Assembly (NCBI GenBank): GCA_031278755.1
Contig: JAITJV010000319.1
Span: forward strand, 1 to 14,239
Reading direction: 5' to 3'
Length of the DNA stretch: 14,239 bases
DNA from: Treponema sp.
GTDB lineage: Bacteria; Spirochaetota; Spirochaetia; Treponematales; Breznakiellaceae
The notes beneath the pieces were generated by a model that was given only the letters and a program-made list of their open reading frames with translations, had not been told where the DNA came from and did no database searches. Numbering within the stretch: the stretch's first letter is position 1; the number at the start of each line of letters is the position of its first letter. The translations under genes and the position numbers were made by a program. Below are positions 7,298 to 14,234 of this stretch, piece after piece.

Positions 7298-8809
7298 CTA
7301 AAACGTATAGCTTAACGCGGTTTTGATGTAGCCGTTGTTCCGGTACTGGGAAAGTTCGCCGCCGTCCCTGCCGGCAAAAATTCCGGCGGAAAAATCCGCG
7401 GTAACTTCTCCAAACGTCAGGACGACAGAAGGGATAAGGTAAAGATCGCGGTCTTCGGGATCGAAAATCCCCGTGAATTTTAATTCAAGGTCGTCCCTGA
7501 GAAATTTTCTGGAAAGTATCAGGGTAAGGCGCGTGAAGGTGGGCGGCCTGCCCCCTTCAACATCAATTGCCGGATTGTTGTTTTTATCGCGGAAAAGCCG
7601 CACGGTCTCGTTGCACTGGAGGTTCACGCTGATCCCCCACGCAAGATCCCGGTCAAAACCCGCCGACCAGCCGATGAAGGGGTTCCTTACCCAGCCCGCT
7701 TCCCCGGCAAGATCCGACGTGATATGCGCCGCAAGTTCCATCCGTACATTGAAACCCGCGATAACCCGGGCGTAATCGGCGCCAAGCTGGTGATAACGGT
7801 TGTATTCAACGCGGGGACGGAGCAGGGAAAGGTTTCCGGTATAGCGGGGATTTGAAGGAACAACCGCAAGCAAATCACCAAAAAAAGTATTTATCCCTTC
7901 AAAGCTGCAGGAAGGCCGGAAAAGGTTCCCGAAAAAATACTGAACTCCCAGATCCGCCGGCCCCATGGTCGTCGTAAAGCGGAGGCCCGCCTGCATATAT
8001 TCAAAGGTGTCTGTTTTGGGCATGACGGCAAAGCCGCCGTACCCGGAAAGATCCGCCGATTCAAGGCGGTTTTTTATCAGATCCCTGCCTGATACAAACA
8101 GGGGATTCGAAAGATACAAAGGATTGCTGTAGTAATCCTTTGCAAAGGCGGATGCGACGCCGGAACCGAGTATGGACGGGAACCACCGGCCGGACGACGC
8201 AAAACGGTGCCCTTCAAAACCGGGGAGAAATACCGCTTCGAGTTTTGAACTGGATCCCGTACTCACCGCGCCGTGAACCATGGGCCGGGCTATTTTGACG
8301 GCCATGACGTCGGTGATGCGTGAAAGATCCGAATAATCCAGGGGGTTTACCACGTCAAGGGGGCCGAAACTGTCAGCCTTGCCCCAGGTAAGTTTTCTGA
8401 GGCCGGCTTCTATGTTCGCGGGGCCGAAAAACACCCGCAGATACGCCTCGTTTATGGAGAGCGGAGCCGCGCCGGCTTTAAGATCGAGGCTTATTACGCC
8501 GTCGGCGTTTGATCCCGATGCGCTGAAATTAAGCGCCCCCGAAAAAATATCGCCGGCCTTTGACTTCCTGAATTCTTCAAACGTATTAAGATCATCAAAA
8601 AAAGCGTTAAGCTCTCCCTTTATTTTTCCGCCCAATTTGACCGATATGGGAAAAGAACCTGATGAAGCCCCTGAAACTCCGGCGGAAGAACCGGCTGATT
8701 CTTCTTCGCCGTCCGTGAAACCGAAACCGAAATCCTGCGCCCCGGCTTCAAAAACGAAGGCGGCAAAGAGAAGAAATATCAGGGCCGCCGGGATCGGACG
8801 GCTTTTCAT
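7298..8809 (-). CDS. DUF1302-like outer-membrane beta-barrel protein
   Basis: This is a 503-residue exported protein with a signal peptide (residues 1-24, cleavage AGA|QD), an acidic FGFG segment (26-37) and a Ser/Gly-rich stretch. Alternating barrel-type sequence follows to a C-terminal Phe (SYTF), the usual BAM-recognition end of outer-membrane barrels. The conserved WGKADSFGPLDVVNPLDYSD at 142-161 matches the pattern I associate with DUF1302-type barrels that accompany RND transporters. It is the last gene of the tetR operon: its ATG overlaps the LolA-like stop (ATGA), with GGAAGG just upstream. It is the likely outer-membrane station for cargo moved by the RND and LolA-like proteins. Cargo and direction are not shown by the sequence. 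The barrel call is confident; assignment to DUF1302 itself is less so. Confidence 0.8.
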   Translation of the reverse strand: MKSRPIPAALIFLLFAAFVFEAGAQDFGFGFTDGEEESAGSSAGVSGASSGSFPISVKLGGKIKGELNAFFDDLNTFEEFRKSKAGDIFSGALNFSASGSNADGVISLDLKAGAAPLSINEAYLRVFFGPANIEAGLRKLTWGKADSFGPLDVVNPLDYSDLSRITDVMAVKIARPMVHGAVSTGSSSKLEAVFLPGFEGHRFASSGRWFPSILGSGVASAFAKDYYSNPLYLSNPLFVSGRDLIKNRLESADLSGYGGFAVMPKTDTFEYMQAGLRFTTTMGPADLGVQYFFGNLFRPSCSFEGINTFFGDLLAVVPSNPRYTGNLSLLRPRVEYNRYHQLGADYARVIAGFNVRMELAAHITSDLAGEAGWVRNPFIGWSAGFDRDLAWGISVNLQCNETVRLFRDKNNNPAIDVEGGRPPTFTRLTLILSRKFLRDDLELKFTGIFDPEDRDLYLIPSVVLTFGEVTADFSAGIFAGRDGGELSQYRNNGYIKTALSYTF

Positions 8810-9606
8810 CGCGGCCTTCCGGTTTCAAGATAGGCGGTCGTAAAAACAGACTCGGGTATGGGATCGTCGTACTTTAAAATATCCACATACAGCGTGGTCG
8901 ACGTACCCGCGGCAAGGGTGGTCATTTTCGTAACCATAGGCATAAGCCTTCCCTGGGTTTCCCTTAAATCCTGCATCTCAACCCTTTTCACCATGGTATT
9001 CCGTTTGTCGTACAATTCAAGTTTATAAATGATCTTTGTTTCCCTGTCTATCCACTGCACCATTTTTGAATACTGATAGGAAGAATCTTTCGGCCTGGAT
9101 TCGACCACATAACAGGATAGTCCGTTCAGGTTTTCTTCCCTGAGCAGGGCGTGCGTATCAAGATCAACATTGCGGCTTTCCGAAGAAATATCATCATAGG
9201 AAAAATCGGTCCCCATAAAGCTCGCGGAACCTTCCGATGCGGCTATACGGCGGACTTTGCCCAGAGCGGGAAGAAATATCCAGCGATCGTCGGGCGATCC
9301 CGGGTTTTCAACGGCAAGAAACCTGGTGCCGGCCACCGACTGGGGCCTCTGGAATATGATGACGCTTCTTGAATTTCCGGCCTGTCCGTCTTTGGAATAC
9401 TGATCGATGATCCGCTCTGTCGTGCTTCCGTCTTTGGCGGCGATGATCATGCGCATCCTTTTGGACGTTGTGTCTGCGGCGATGCGGTTCCGTGAAGCGT
9501 TTACTATATCATAAGCGTCCTGGGCGCGGAGCTTTCCCGCTCCGGCCAGAAGACCCGCGATCAACAGCCCCGCGCGTACTTTAGGAAAAAGATTTTTATT
9601 CGTCAT
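8806..9606 (-). CDS. LolA-like periplasmic outer membrane lipoprotein-sorting family protein
   Basis: This 266-residue protein has a signal peptide (residues 1-28, cleavage LRA|QD) with no lipobox, so it should be soluble in the periplasm. It resembles the COG2834-type LolA-like family: LPALGKVRRIAASEGSASFM at 112-131, continuing GTDFSYDDI, is the family signature, followed by WIDRETKIIYKLELYD and a PMVTKM strand. LolA-fold proteins carry acyl chains in a hydrophobic half-barrel, so a lipid or lipoprotein carrier role is likely. It is not the housekeeping LolA, because it sits between an RND pump and a barrel. It has the strongest ribosome-binding site of the operon (AAAGGAGG on the minus strand, 9613-9620) and overlaps the RND stop as ATGA, which suggests high translation relative to the pump. 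Confidence 0.88.
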   Translation of the reverse strand: MTNKNLFPKVRAGLLIAGLLAGAGKLRAQDAYDIVNASRNRIAADTTSKRMRMIIAAKDGSTTERIIDQYSKDGQAGNSRSVIIFQRPQSVAGTRFLAVENPGSPDDRWIFLPALGKVRRIAASEGSASFMGTDFSYDDISSESRNVDLDTHALLREENLNGLSCYVVESRPKDSSYQYSKMVQWIDRETKIIYKLELYDKRNTMVKRVEMQDLRETQGRLMPMVTKMTTLAAGTSTTLYVDILKYDDPIPESVFTTAYLETGRPR

Positions 9607-12275
9607 TTGTCCCCTCCTTTTCTTACAAATTGCGGATTGACAAGGGTGAGCAGCACCGGAATGACGGTAAGGCTCACAAGGGCGCTTGTACCCATGGTAA
9701 GGGCGATAAGAAGCCCGAGATCGGCCAGCATGATAAAGCGTGAAAGCAAAAGCACCGCAAAACCCGCGCCCACCGAAACGGCGTTAATGATTATCGCCTT
9801 GCCCGACGTCATAAAGGTCTTTGCAAGAAATTTACCTCCGGAATTTTCTCCCGCGTTCAGGGCGGCCCTGTATTCACGCTTGAAAGCTTCAATATAGTGA
9901 ATAGTATAGTCTATGCCTATACCCACCGAAACGCTTGCCACCATGGAAGTTCCTATGTTGAGCTTGATCCCCGCGAAGCCCATTACCGCGAAATTTAAAA
10001 GAACGGAAATTGAAAGGGGGATGACGCCTATGATCCCCGCGGCAGGGGAACGGTTTGCGATGGAAATAATAATGAACACCATTACGATGGAAATGATCAC
10101 TGAAATAAGCTGGGACTGGACGACAAGGCTGTTGAGGGAAAATTCAACCATGGTGACGCCGCCCACCGCCGTCCTGATGTTTTTCGGGAAATTCGCCCTG
10201 ATATACCCGTCTATTTCCTTAAGCGCCGCGCCGCTGTCATATTCGCCCAGCGTGCGAAGCTGTACGGTAGACTTTATCTTTGTGGGCTCAAGGGGATCGT
10301 TTGCGTATTCATCTATGCCTCCGGCAAGGAGCACAAGGTAATTGGAAACAAGCTGCTGCAATTCTTCGGGGGTTTTCTTTCCGTATTTCCCGGGATTGGA
10401 CGGGATTTCATAATAAGCGGCCCCTTCGTAATTCACAAGCCGCTTGAGTTCCCATACAAGATCGCCGGCGTTCATGGATTTTGAACTGCCGGCGGCCCTG
10501 TCAAAAAGTTCCAGCAGATCTTCTTCGGTATATATTTTTTTCTCTTTGCCTCCGGCGGTTTCACCCTCCGCGTAAACGGCGGCGGGGGATTCATCAAACG
10601 CTTCATCAAAACCGCCAAAACCAAAATCCCCAAATCCGCCCGGTTCTTCCGTATAATCCCCAAAACCGAATCCGCCGCCCGCCGCGGGCGCAGCCGCGCC
10701 GTCTGACACCGCGGCTTTTATGCCTTCCGGGCTTTCATCCGCGTTGAACACCTGGTTTATCCGTTTGACAAGGGCGGTAAAACCCATCACCTTGCCGACC
10801 TGGGGGACCCTTTCCGAAAGATAATTGCACAGCCCTTCCATGGCGGTAAGGGAATCCGGATGCAAAAGCGTTTCAGGATCATCGGCTTCCATGACGACGC
10901 TTACCACTTTTGATCCGCCGAATTTTTCCCGTATGAAAACATCGGATTTATAAATATCGGCGTCATGCCTGAAATATTCGATAAAAACATTGTCTATAAC
11001 GAGCCTTGAAAGGCCGTAAAGAACGACAAGGGTTACAAGAACGGTAAGGCCCATGACAAAGCGTTTTTTCCGCGCTACGCTCATCAGGCTTCCGGCTATT
11101 GCCAGATTGAGCGGATCTTCTCCGTTCCTTTTCCGCGCCGCGGGGCTTTCCAGGGATTTGGGCCCCCGTATGACAAGAAGCGACGGGATAAGGGTAACCG
11201 CGACAATAAAAGAAGCAATAACCCCGAAGCTTGAAAAAAAACCGAATTCCCTGATGGGTATTACCGTGGTAAAACAAAACGAAAAGAAACCGGCGAAGGT
11301 GGTAAGCGCGGCAAGAAATACGGGCTTTCCTATCTTCCGCAAAAGTCCACAAACAAGCTCAAGGTGTTCTTCGCGGCTTAACGTTTTCCGGCCCATGTCG
11401 GCAATATAATGGGTAACGACATGTATCCCGTAGGCGCTTCCCACCGCGACAAGGATTACGGGCAGCACCGTTGTAACAACCGAAAGCCTTATGCCGAGCA
11501 GCGGCATGGCGCCGATGGACCAGATCGAGGCGATTACCACGGTAAGAAGGGGCAGCGCAACGGCGGTGAATCTTCTGAACGAAAAGAAAAGCACCGCAAG
11601 AACCACCACTACGACAAGAGGAACGAGCAGGCGGAGGTCCGCGGCGACAGCCTCGTTGATCGTCGCGCTTATCACCGGCATTCCCGTCACATAGACATCG
11701 GCAAGGCCGTCAAACATTTCCAGGGCCTTGTCCCTGATAAGAATAAAATTGGCTATTACCTCTGGCTTCCCCGCATCGTCCGAATTGACGTCAAGGGGGA
11801 CAAGAACCTGCGTGGCGGTAAAATCGTCGGAAACAAGGGCGCGTTCGTACATGTCCCAGGAAAGAACGCGCCTTTTGAGTTCGGCGGTTTCTTCGGGCGT
11901 TCCGGAAAAATCACCGGCCAGCTTTTCCACTACGATAGAACCGCCGTCGGACGTAATGTAGTCGGTATTGGTAATAGCCTTGACGTTCTCGGCAATGGGG
12001 ACGCCTTCAACCCAGTTTACAAAATCTTCTATGCGGTTAAGGAATTCCCCCTCGAACACCGTCCCGTATTTCCGCTCAAGGCCCACCAGTATAAAAAGGG
12101 AACTGCCGAAGGTATCGTCAATATCACGGGAAAGCAAAAGGGCGGGATTGTCCTTGGGCACAAAGCGGAGGTTGTTGTTGTCCAGTTCGGCCCGGGGCAG
12201 TTGGAACGCAAAAAAAACCGTTACGGCGGCGATAACCGCCGTGATTAACCACGGATGCCTGAAAAATCTTGCCAT
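9603..12275 (-). CDS. RND superfamily (MmpL/HAE-like) transporter
   Basis: This 890-residue inner-membrane transporter has the duplicated RND plan. TM1 is near 9-26, a large periplasmic loop spans 30-212, TM2-6 lie in 213-369, TM7 is near 405-423, a second loop spans 430-716, and TM8-12 lie in 717-880. The proton-relay region of the second half has GIDYTIHYIEAFKREY (Asp789-Tyr790). The matching site in the first half reads VGSAYGIHVVTHY, with Ala281 where an Asp might sit. The second loop carries a Gly/Phe/acidic segment (534-560). At 890 residues, with no membrane-fusion protein nearby, it fits the MmpL-like, hopanoid- or lipid-type RND group rather than AcrB-type pumps. The start overlaps the tetR stop (TAATG) with GGTGA upstream; the stop overlaps the LolA-like start. 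The cargo is probably lipid or hydrophobic, by inference from its neighbours. Confidence 0.9.
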   Translation of the reverse strand: MARFFRHPWLITAVIAAVTVFFAFQLPRAELDNNNLRFVPKDNPALLLSRDIDDTFGSSLFILVGLERKYGTVFEGEFLNRIEDFVNWVEGVPIAENVKAITNTDYITSDGGSIVVEKLAGDFSGTPEETAELKRRVLSWDMYERALVSDDFTATQVLVPLDVNSDDAGKPEVIANFILIRDKALEMFDGLADVYVTGMPVISATINEAVAADLRLLVPLVVVVVLAVLFFSFRRFTAVALPLLTVVIASIWSIGAMPLLGIRLSVVTTVLPVILVAVGSAYGIHVVTHYIADMGRKTLSREEHLELVCGLLRKIGKPVFLAALTTFAGFFSFCFTTVIPIREFGFFSSFGVIASFIVAVTLIPSLLVIRGPKSLESPAARKRNGEDPLNLAIAGSLMSVARKKRFVMGLTVLVTLVVLYGLSRLVIDNVFIEYFRHDADIYKSDVFIREKFGGSKVVSVVMEADDPETLLHPDSLTAMEGLCNYLSERVPQVGKVMGFTALVKRINQVFNADESPEGIKAAVSDGAAAPAAGGGFGFGDYTEEPGGFGDFGFGGFDEAFDESPAAVYAEGETAGGKEKKIYTEEDLLELFDRAAGSSKSMNAGDLVWELKRLVNYEGAAYYEIPSNPGKYGKKTPEELQQLVSNYLVLLAGGIDEYANDPLEPTKIKSTVQLRTLGEYDSGAALKEIDGYIRANFPKNIRTAVGGVTMVEFSLNSLVVQSQLISVIISIVMVFIIISIANRSPAAGIIGVIPLSISVLLNFAVMGFAGIKLNIGTSMVASVSVGIGIDYTIHYIEAFKREYRAALNAGENSGGKFLAKTFMTSGKAIIINAVSVGAGFAVLLLSRFIMLADLGLLIALTMGTSALVSLTVIPVLLTLVNPQFVRKGGDK

Positions 12276-13012
12276 TACTTCACCGCGTTTTTTTCATTTT
12301 TCGCACCGGAAGGAGCCGCGCCGCCCGCCCCGCCCGGAGGGCGCTCCGTCAGCTTAAGGATGGAACGATCCGCTCCTTCGCTGATTATACCCCTCAAAAA
12401 AATCTGAAAAAGATTCACCATTTCTTCGATAGCCCACCGGTAGGCGCTGCCGCTTTTCGGCAGCTTGGCGGCGGTTTCAATAACATAGGAAAAAAATGTT
12501 ATAAGGGTCCGGGCAATCACCCCCGGATTAACGTCCCGGGCAAAGATTCCCTCCGCCATTCCCCTGGAAAACACGTCTACAAGGAGGGAATAAAAGGCAT
12601 AATTTGAACCGGCCGGCGACGGGGAATCCTTTTCTATGGACACAAAGGGAAAATCCGGCGCGAGGTATTTCTTCATACTGAAAATAACAAGCATGTCGTC
12701 CGATTCTCCGAAAAGATCCAGATAACAGTTCCAGATGAGTTTCAAGGTGTCAATAACGGAAAGGTCGGATCCCTGCCGGGAACGGAAATAATTAATAAAT
12801 TGAATCCCCGCCACGTCGCATATTTCCCTGAAAAGCAGATCCTTGCTGGAAAAATAAAGATACAGCGTAGCCTTGGAAAGCTCCGCTTTCCTGGCGATAT
12901 CAACCATGCTGACCTTGTCTGCGCCGCGTTCCATGATAAGTTCTTTCGCGCAGCGCATGATCATTTCTCTCCGTTCCGCTTTTTCCCTTTCTTTTCTTTC
13001 AATAATTCCCAT
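12275..13012 (-). CDS. TetR/AcrR family transcriptional regulator
   Basis: This 245-residue regulator has an N-terminal DNA-binding domain: helix 1 near residues 14-29 (RREMIMRCAKELIMERG) and the helix-turn-helix at about 34-57 (VSMVDIARKAELSKATLYLY, then FSSKDLL). The C-terminal part, about 65-215, should be the ligand-binding and dimerisation domain. Residues 225-245 form a Pro/Gly/Ala-rich, then basic tail. It is the first gene of the RND operon; its stop and the RND start overlap (TAATG). A single-component repressor released by the exported lipid or a related amphiphile is the usual arrangement. The ATG at 13012 gives normal N-terminal length, though its Shine-Dalgarno is weak. An internal ATG at codon 17 would cut helix 1 and is less likely. 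Confidence 0.92.
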   Translation of the reverse strand: MGIIERKEREKAERREMIMRCAKELIMERGADKVSMVDIARKAELSKATLYLYFSSKDLLFREICDVAGIQFINYFRSRQGSDLSVIDTLKLIWNCYLDLFGESDDMLVIFSMKKYLAPDFPFVSIEKDSPSPAGSNYAFYSLLVDVFSRGMAEGIFARDVNPGVIARTLITFFSYVIETAAKLPKSGSAYRWAIEEMVNLFQIFLRGIISEGADRSILKLTERPPGGAGGAAPSGAKNEKNAVK

Positions 13013-13051
13013 AATCGTTCTTTTAACAGCAGCCGATAATCAGCATGAAGC

Positions 13052-13097
13052 GGTTCCAAAACCAACCGGGTTCCGGAACAGGCCCAGCATACGTTCC
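13052..13097. repeat. Cluster of GTTCC elements with a perfect palindrome in the tetR leader
   Basis: GTTCC occurs at 13053-13057, 13070-13074 and 13093-13097. The middle copy forms a perfect 10-base palindrome, GTTCCGGAAC, at 13070-13079. GGTTCC is also repeated at 13052 and 13069, 17 bases apart. The cluster lies in the predicted tetR leader and upstream of the GH18 gene, so it could be a second operator site or a structured leader RNA. Nothing else is recognised in the remaining intergenic sequence. Confidence 0.35.
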
Positions 13098-13101
13098 TTT
13101 G

Positions 13102-13114
13102 TTACTTAATTACT
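13102..13114. promoter_or_regulatory. TTACT direct repeat, candidate TetR operator
   Basis: TTACT occurs at 13102-13106 and again at 13110-13114, separated by TAA. The pair sits between the predicted -10 box and the expected transcription start of tetR, where a bound repressor would block initiation. TetR operators are usually inverted repeats, so a direct repeat is atypical and the assignment is tentative. Confidence 0.3.
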
Positions 13115-13143
13115 AGGCTATGAAAAGGTATGATTTTTGTCAA
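13115..13143 (-). promoter_or_regulatory. Predicted sigma70-type promoter of the tetR operon
   Basis: On the minus strand, a perfect TTGACA (13138-13143) is followed after 17 bases by TAGCCT (13115-13120), a weak -10 matching T, A and the final T of TATAAT. The expected start of transcription is near 13108, giving a leader of about 95 bases before the tetR ATG at 13012. The strong -35 with a weak -10 fits a regulated promoter. Confidence 0.55.
13125..13139 (+). promoter_or_regulatory. Ribosome-binding site that supports the TTG start of the GH18 gene
   Basis: AAGG at 13125-13128 lies 8 bases upstream of TTG at 13137-13139. An in-frame TGA at 13131-13133 stops any earlier start. The next in-frame ATG is near residue 93, after the signal peptide. 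The ATGs at 13120 and 13130 are in other frames and soon hit stops. Confidence 0.6.
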
Positions 13144-14234
13144 GCAAATTTACCCTGTATAAACAAATTCTTCCCGCAATCCTTGCGCTGGGGCTTTCTT
13201 TCCCCGTCATAACGGTATGTTCTTCCGTCCCCGAAGAAACGGAGGCAGGGAGCGCCGAAGAAGAGGAAGTGCGGGAAGACGCAGAAGACGCCGAAGACGT
13301 CGAAAAAAATGCGCCTGTGCGCCTCTTCCCCGGGGAGGACCTTCCCGTTTCCGCTTTTGGGGAAGTATGGGGCTACCTGTTAAGCGGCCGCGAAGAAGCT
13401 TTCCGCGCCGGTATGCCGCTTACCGACATAGGCTATTTCGGCGCGATGACGGACTACTACGGCAAACTGACGGATGTGCCCGACCCCCGGAATATCCGCG
13501 GTTTCAACGGCCGTATACACATGGTGGTTACGTGCAACTCCAATTCCCTCACCCATTTTGTCCTTGTTCCCGGCAGCTCCGAACGGCAAGCCCTCATCGC
13601 CGATCTTCTTGCCGCATCAAGGAATTTCGACGGCCTTCAAATTGACTTTGAAAACATCCCCAGGAGGGACGGCAGGACTTTTCTTTCCTTCCTTGCGGAA
13701 CTCAGGGAGGGATTAAAGGGCAAGGTTTTCACTGTCGCCCTGCCGGCCCGTACAAGGACTCTGGACAATGACGTCTTTGACTATGCTAAAATCAAACCCC
13801 TTGTCGATCGCATCCTCGTGATGGCCTACGACGAACACTGGTCCGCCAGCGCCCCCGGCCCCGTCGCTTCCATGGACTGGTGCCGCAATGTAGCCGACTA
13901 TTCACTGAGGATAATAGGCCCCGAGAAACTCATCATGGGCATCCCCTTTTACGGCCGCGCCTGGGGGCATATCAACCCTTCCAGGGCCTATCTTTATTCC
14001 GGCATAGAAAACATTAGAAAGGAAAACAGCGTTACCAAAATACGCAGGGAGAACGGCGTACCCGCTTTTGACTACGATGTTACGGTATCGGTTAAAGTCT
14101 ACTACGAAGACGATTATTCCCTTTCGGCGCGCATGGAAATGTACCGTTCGATGGGGGTGCAGTCAGTGGGTTTTTGGCGCATAGGACAGGAAATTCCTTC
14201 AATCTTGGATCTTATACAGGTGGACGGGAAATAG
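13137..14234 (+). CDS. Exported GH18 family glycosidase (chitinase/YaaH-like), TTG start
   Basis: This 365-residue enzyme probably hydrolyses beta-1,4-linked amino sugars such as chitin fragments or peptidoglycan glycans, outside the inner membrane. Residues 1-28 form a signal sequence ending VITVCSS. Cys28 may be lipidated in a relaxed spirochete-type lipobox, although Val at -1 is unusual. Residues 31-57 are a strongly acidic tether. The GH18 barrel follows, with the catalytic motif DGLQIDFE at 165-172 (Glu172 the proton donor, Asp170 its partner, Gln168 replacing an often-seen Asp). Other family motifs are VMAYDEHW at 228-235, IPFYGRAW at 269-276 and GFWRIGQE at 345-352. There is no LysM domain, unlike Bacillus YaaH. 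The enzyme is transcribed divergently from the tetR operon. The family is certain; the natural substrate is not. Confidence 0.88.
   Translation: MSSKFTLYKQILPAILALGLSFPVITVCSSVPEETEAGSAEEEEVREDAEDAEDVEKNAPVRLFPGEDLPVSAFGEVWGYLLSGREEAFRAGMPLTDIGYFGAMTDYYGKLTDVPDPRNIRGFNGRIHMVVTCNSNSLTHFVLVPGSSERQALIADLLAASRNFDGLQIDFENIPRRDGRTFLSFLAELREGLKGKVFTVALPARTRTLDNDVFDYAKIKPLVDRILVMAYDEHWSASAPGPVASMDWCRNVADYSLRIIGPEKLIMGIPFYGRAWGHINPSRAYLYSGIENIRKENSVTKIRRENGVPAFDYDVTVSVKVYYEDDYSLSARMEMYRSMGVQSVGFWRIGQEIPSILDLIQVDGK
13275..13301 (+). repeat. Three tandem 9-base repeats coding the acidic tether of the GH18 protein
   Basis: GAAGACGCA, GAAGACGCC and GAAGACGTC stand in tandem and in frame, encoding Glu-Asp-Ala, Glu-Asp-Ala and Glu-Asp-Val (residues 47-55). 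Gain or loss of a unit would change tether length without breaking the frame. Confidence 0.75.

Noticed and set aside
10596..10676. FG-rich segment of the RND loop as a frameshift or assembly error
   Set aside because: The frame is intact on both sides, with sensible periplasmic-loop sequence before and after, and a similar motif occurs in the barrel protein, so it looks genuine.
11409..12248. 279-residue open frame on the + strand opposite the RND gene
   Set aside because: Rich in His, Lys, Arg and Gly with no recognisable domain; it is the antisense shadow of a conserved RND sequence.
12286..12305. T-rich run near the tetR/RND junction as a terminator
   Set aside because: It encodes Lys/Asn codons of the TetR tail on the minus strand, has no stable stem directly before it, and lies upstream of a gene translationally coupled to tetR.
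13120..13212. Open frame from ATG 13120 (MKRYDFCQ...) as an alternative N-terminus of the GH18 protein
   Set aside because: It is in another frame, lacks a signal sequence and ends soon after. The TTG frame gives a hydrophobic signal peptide that continues into the GH18 domain, so no frameshift is needed.
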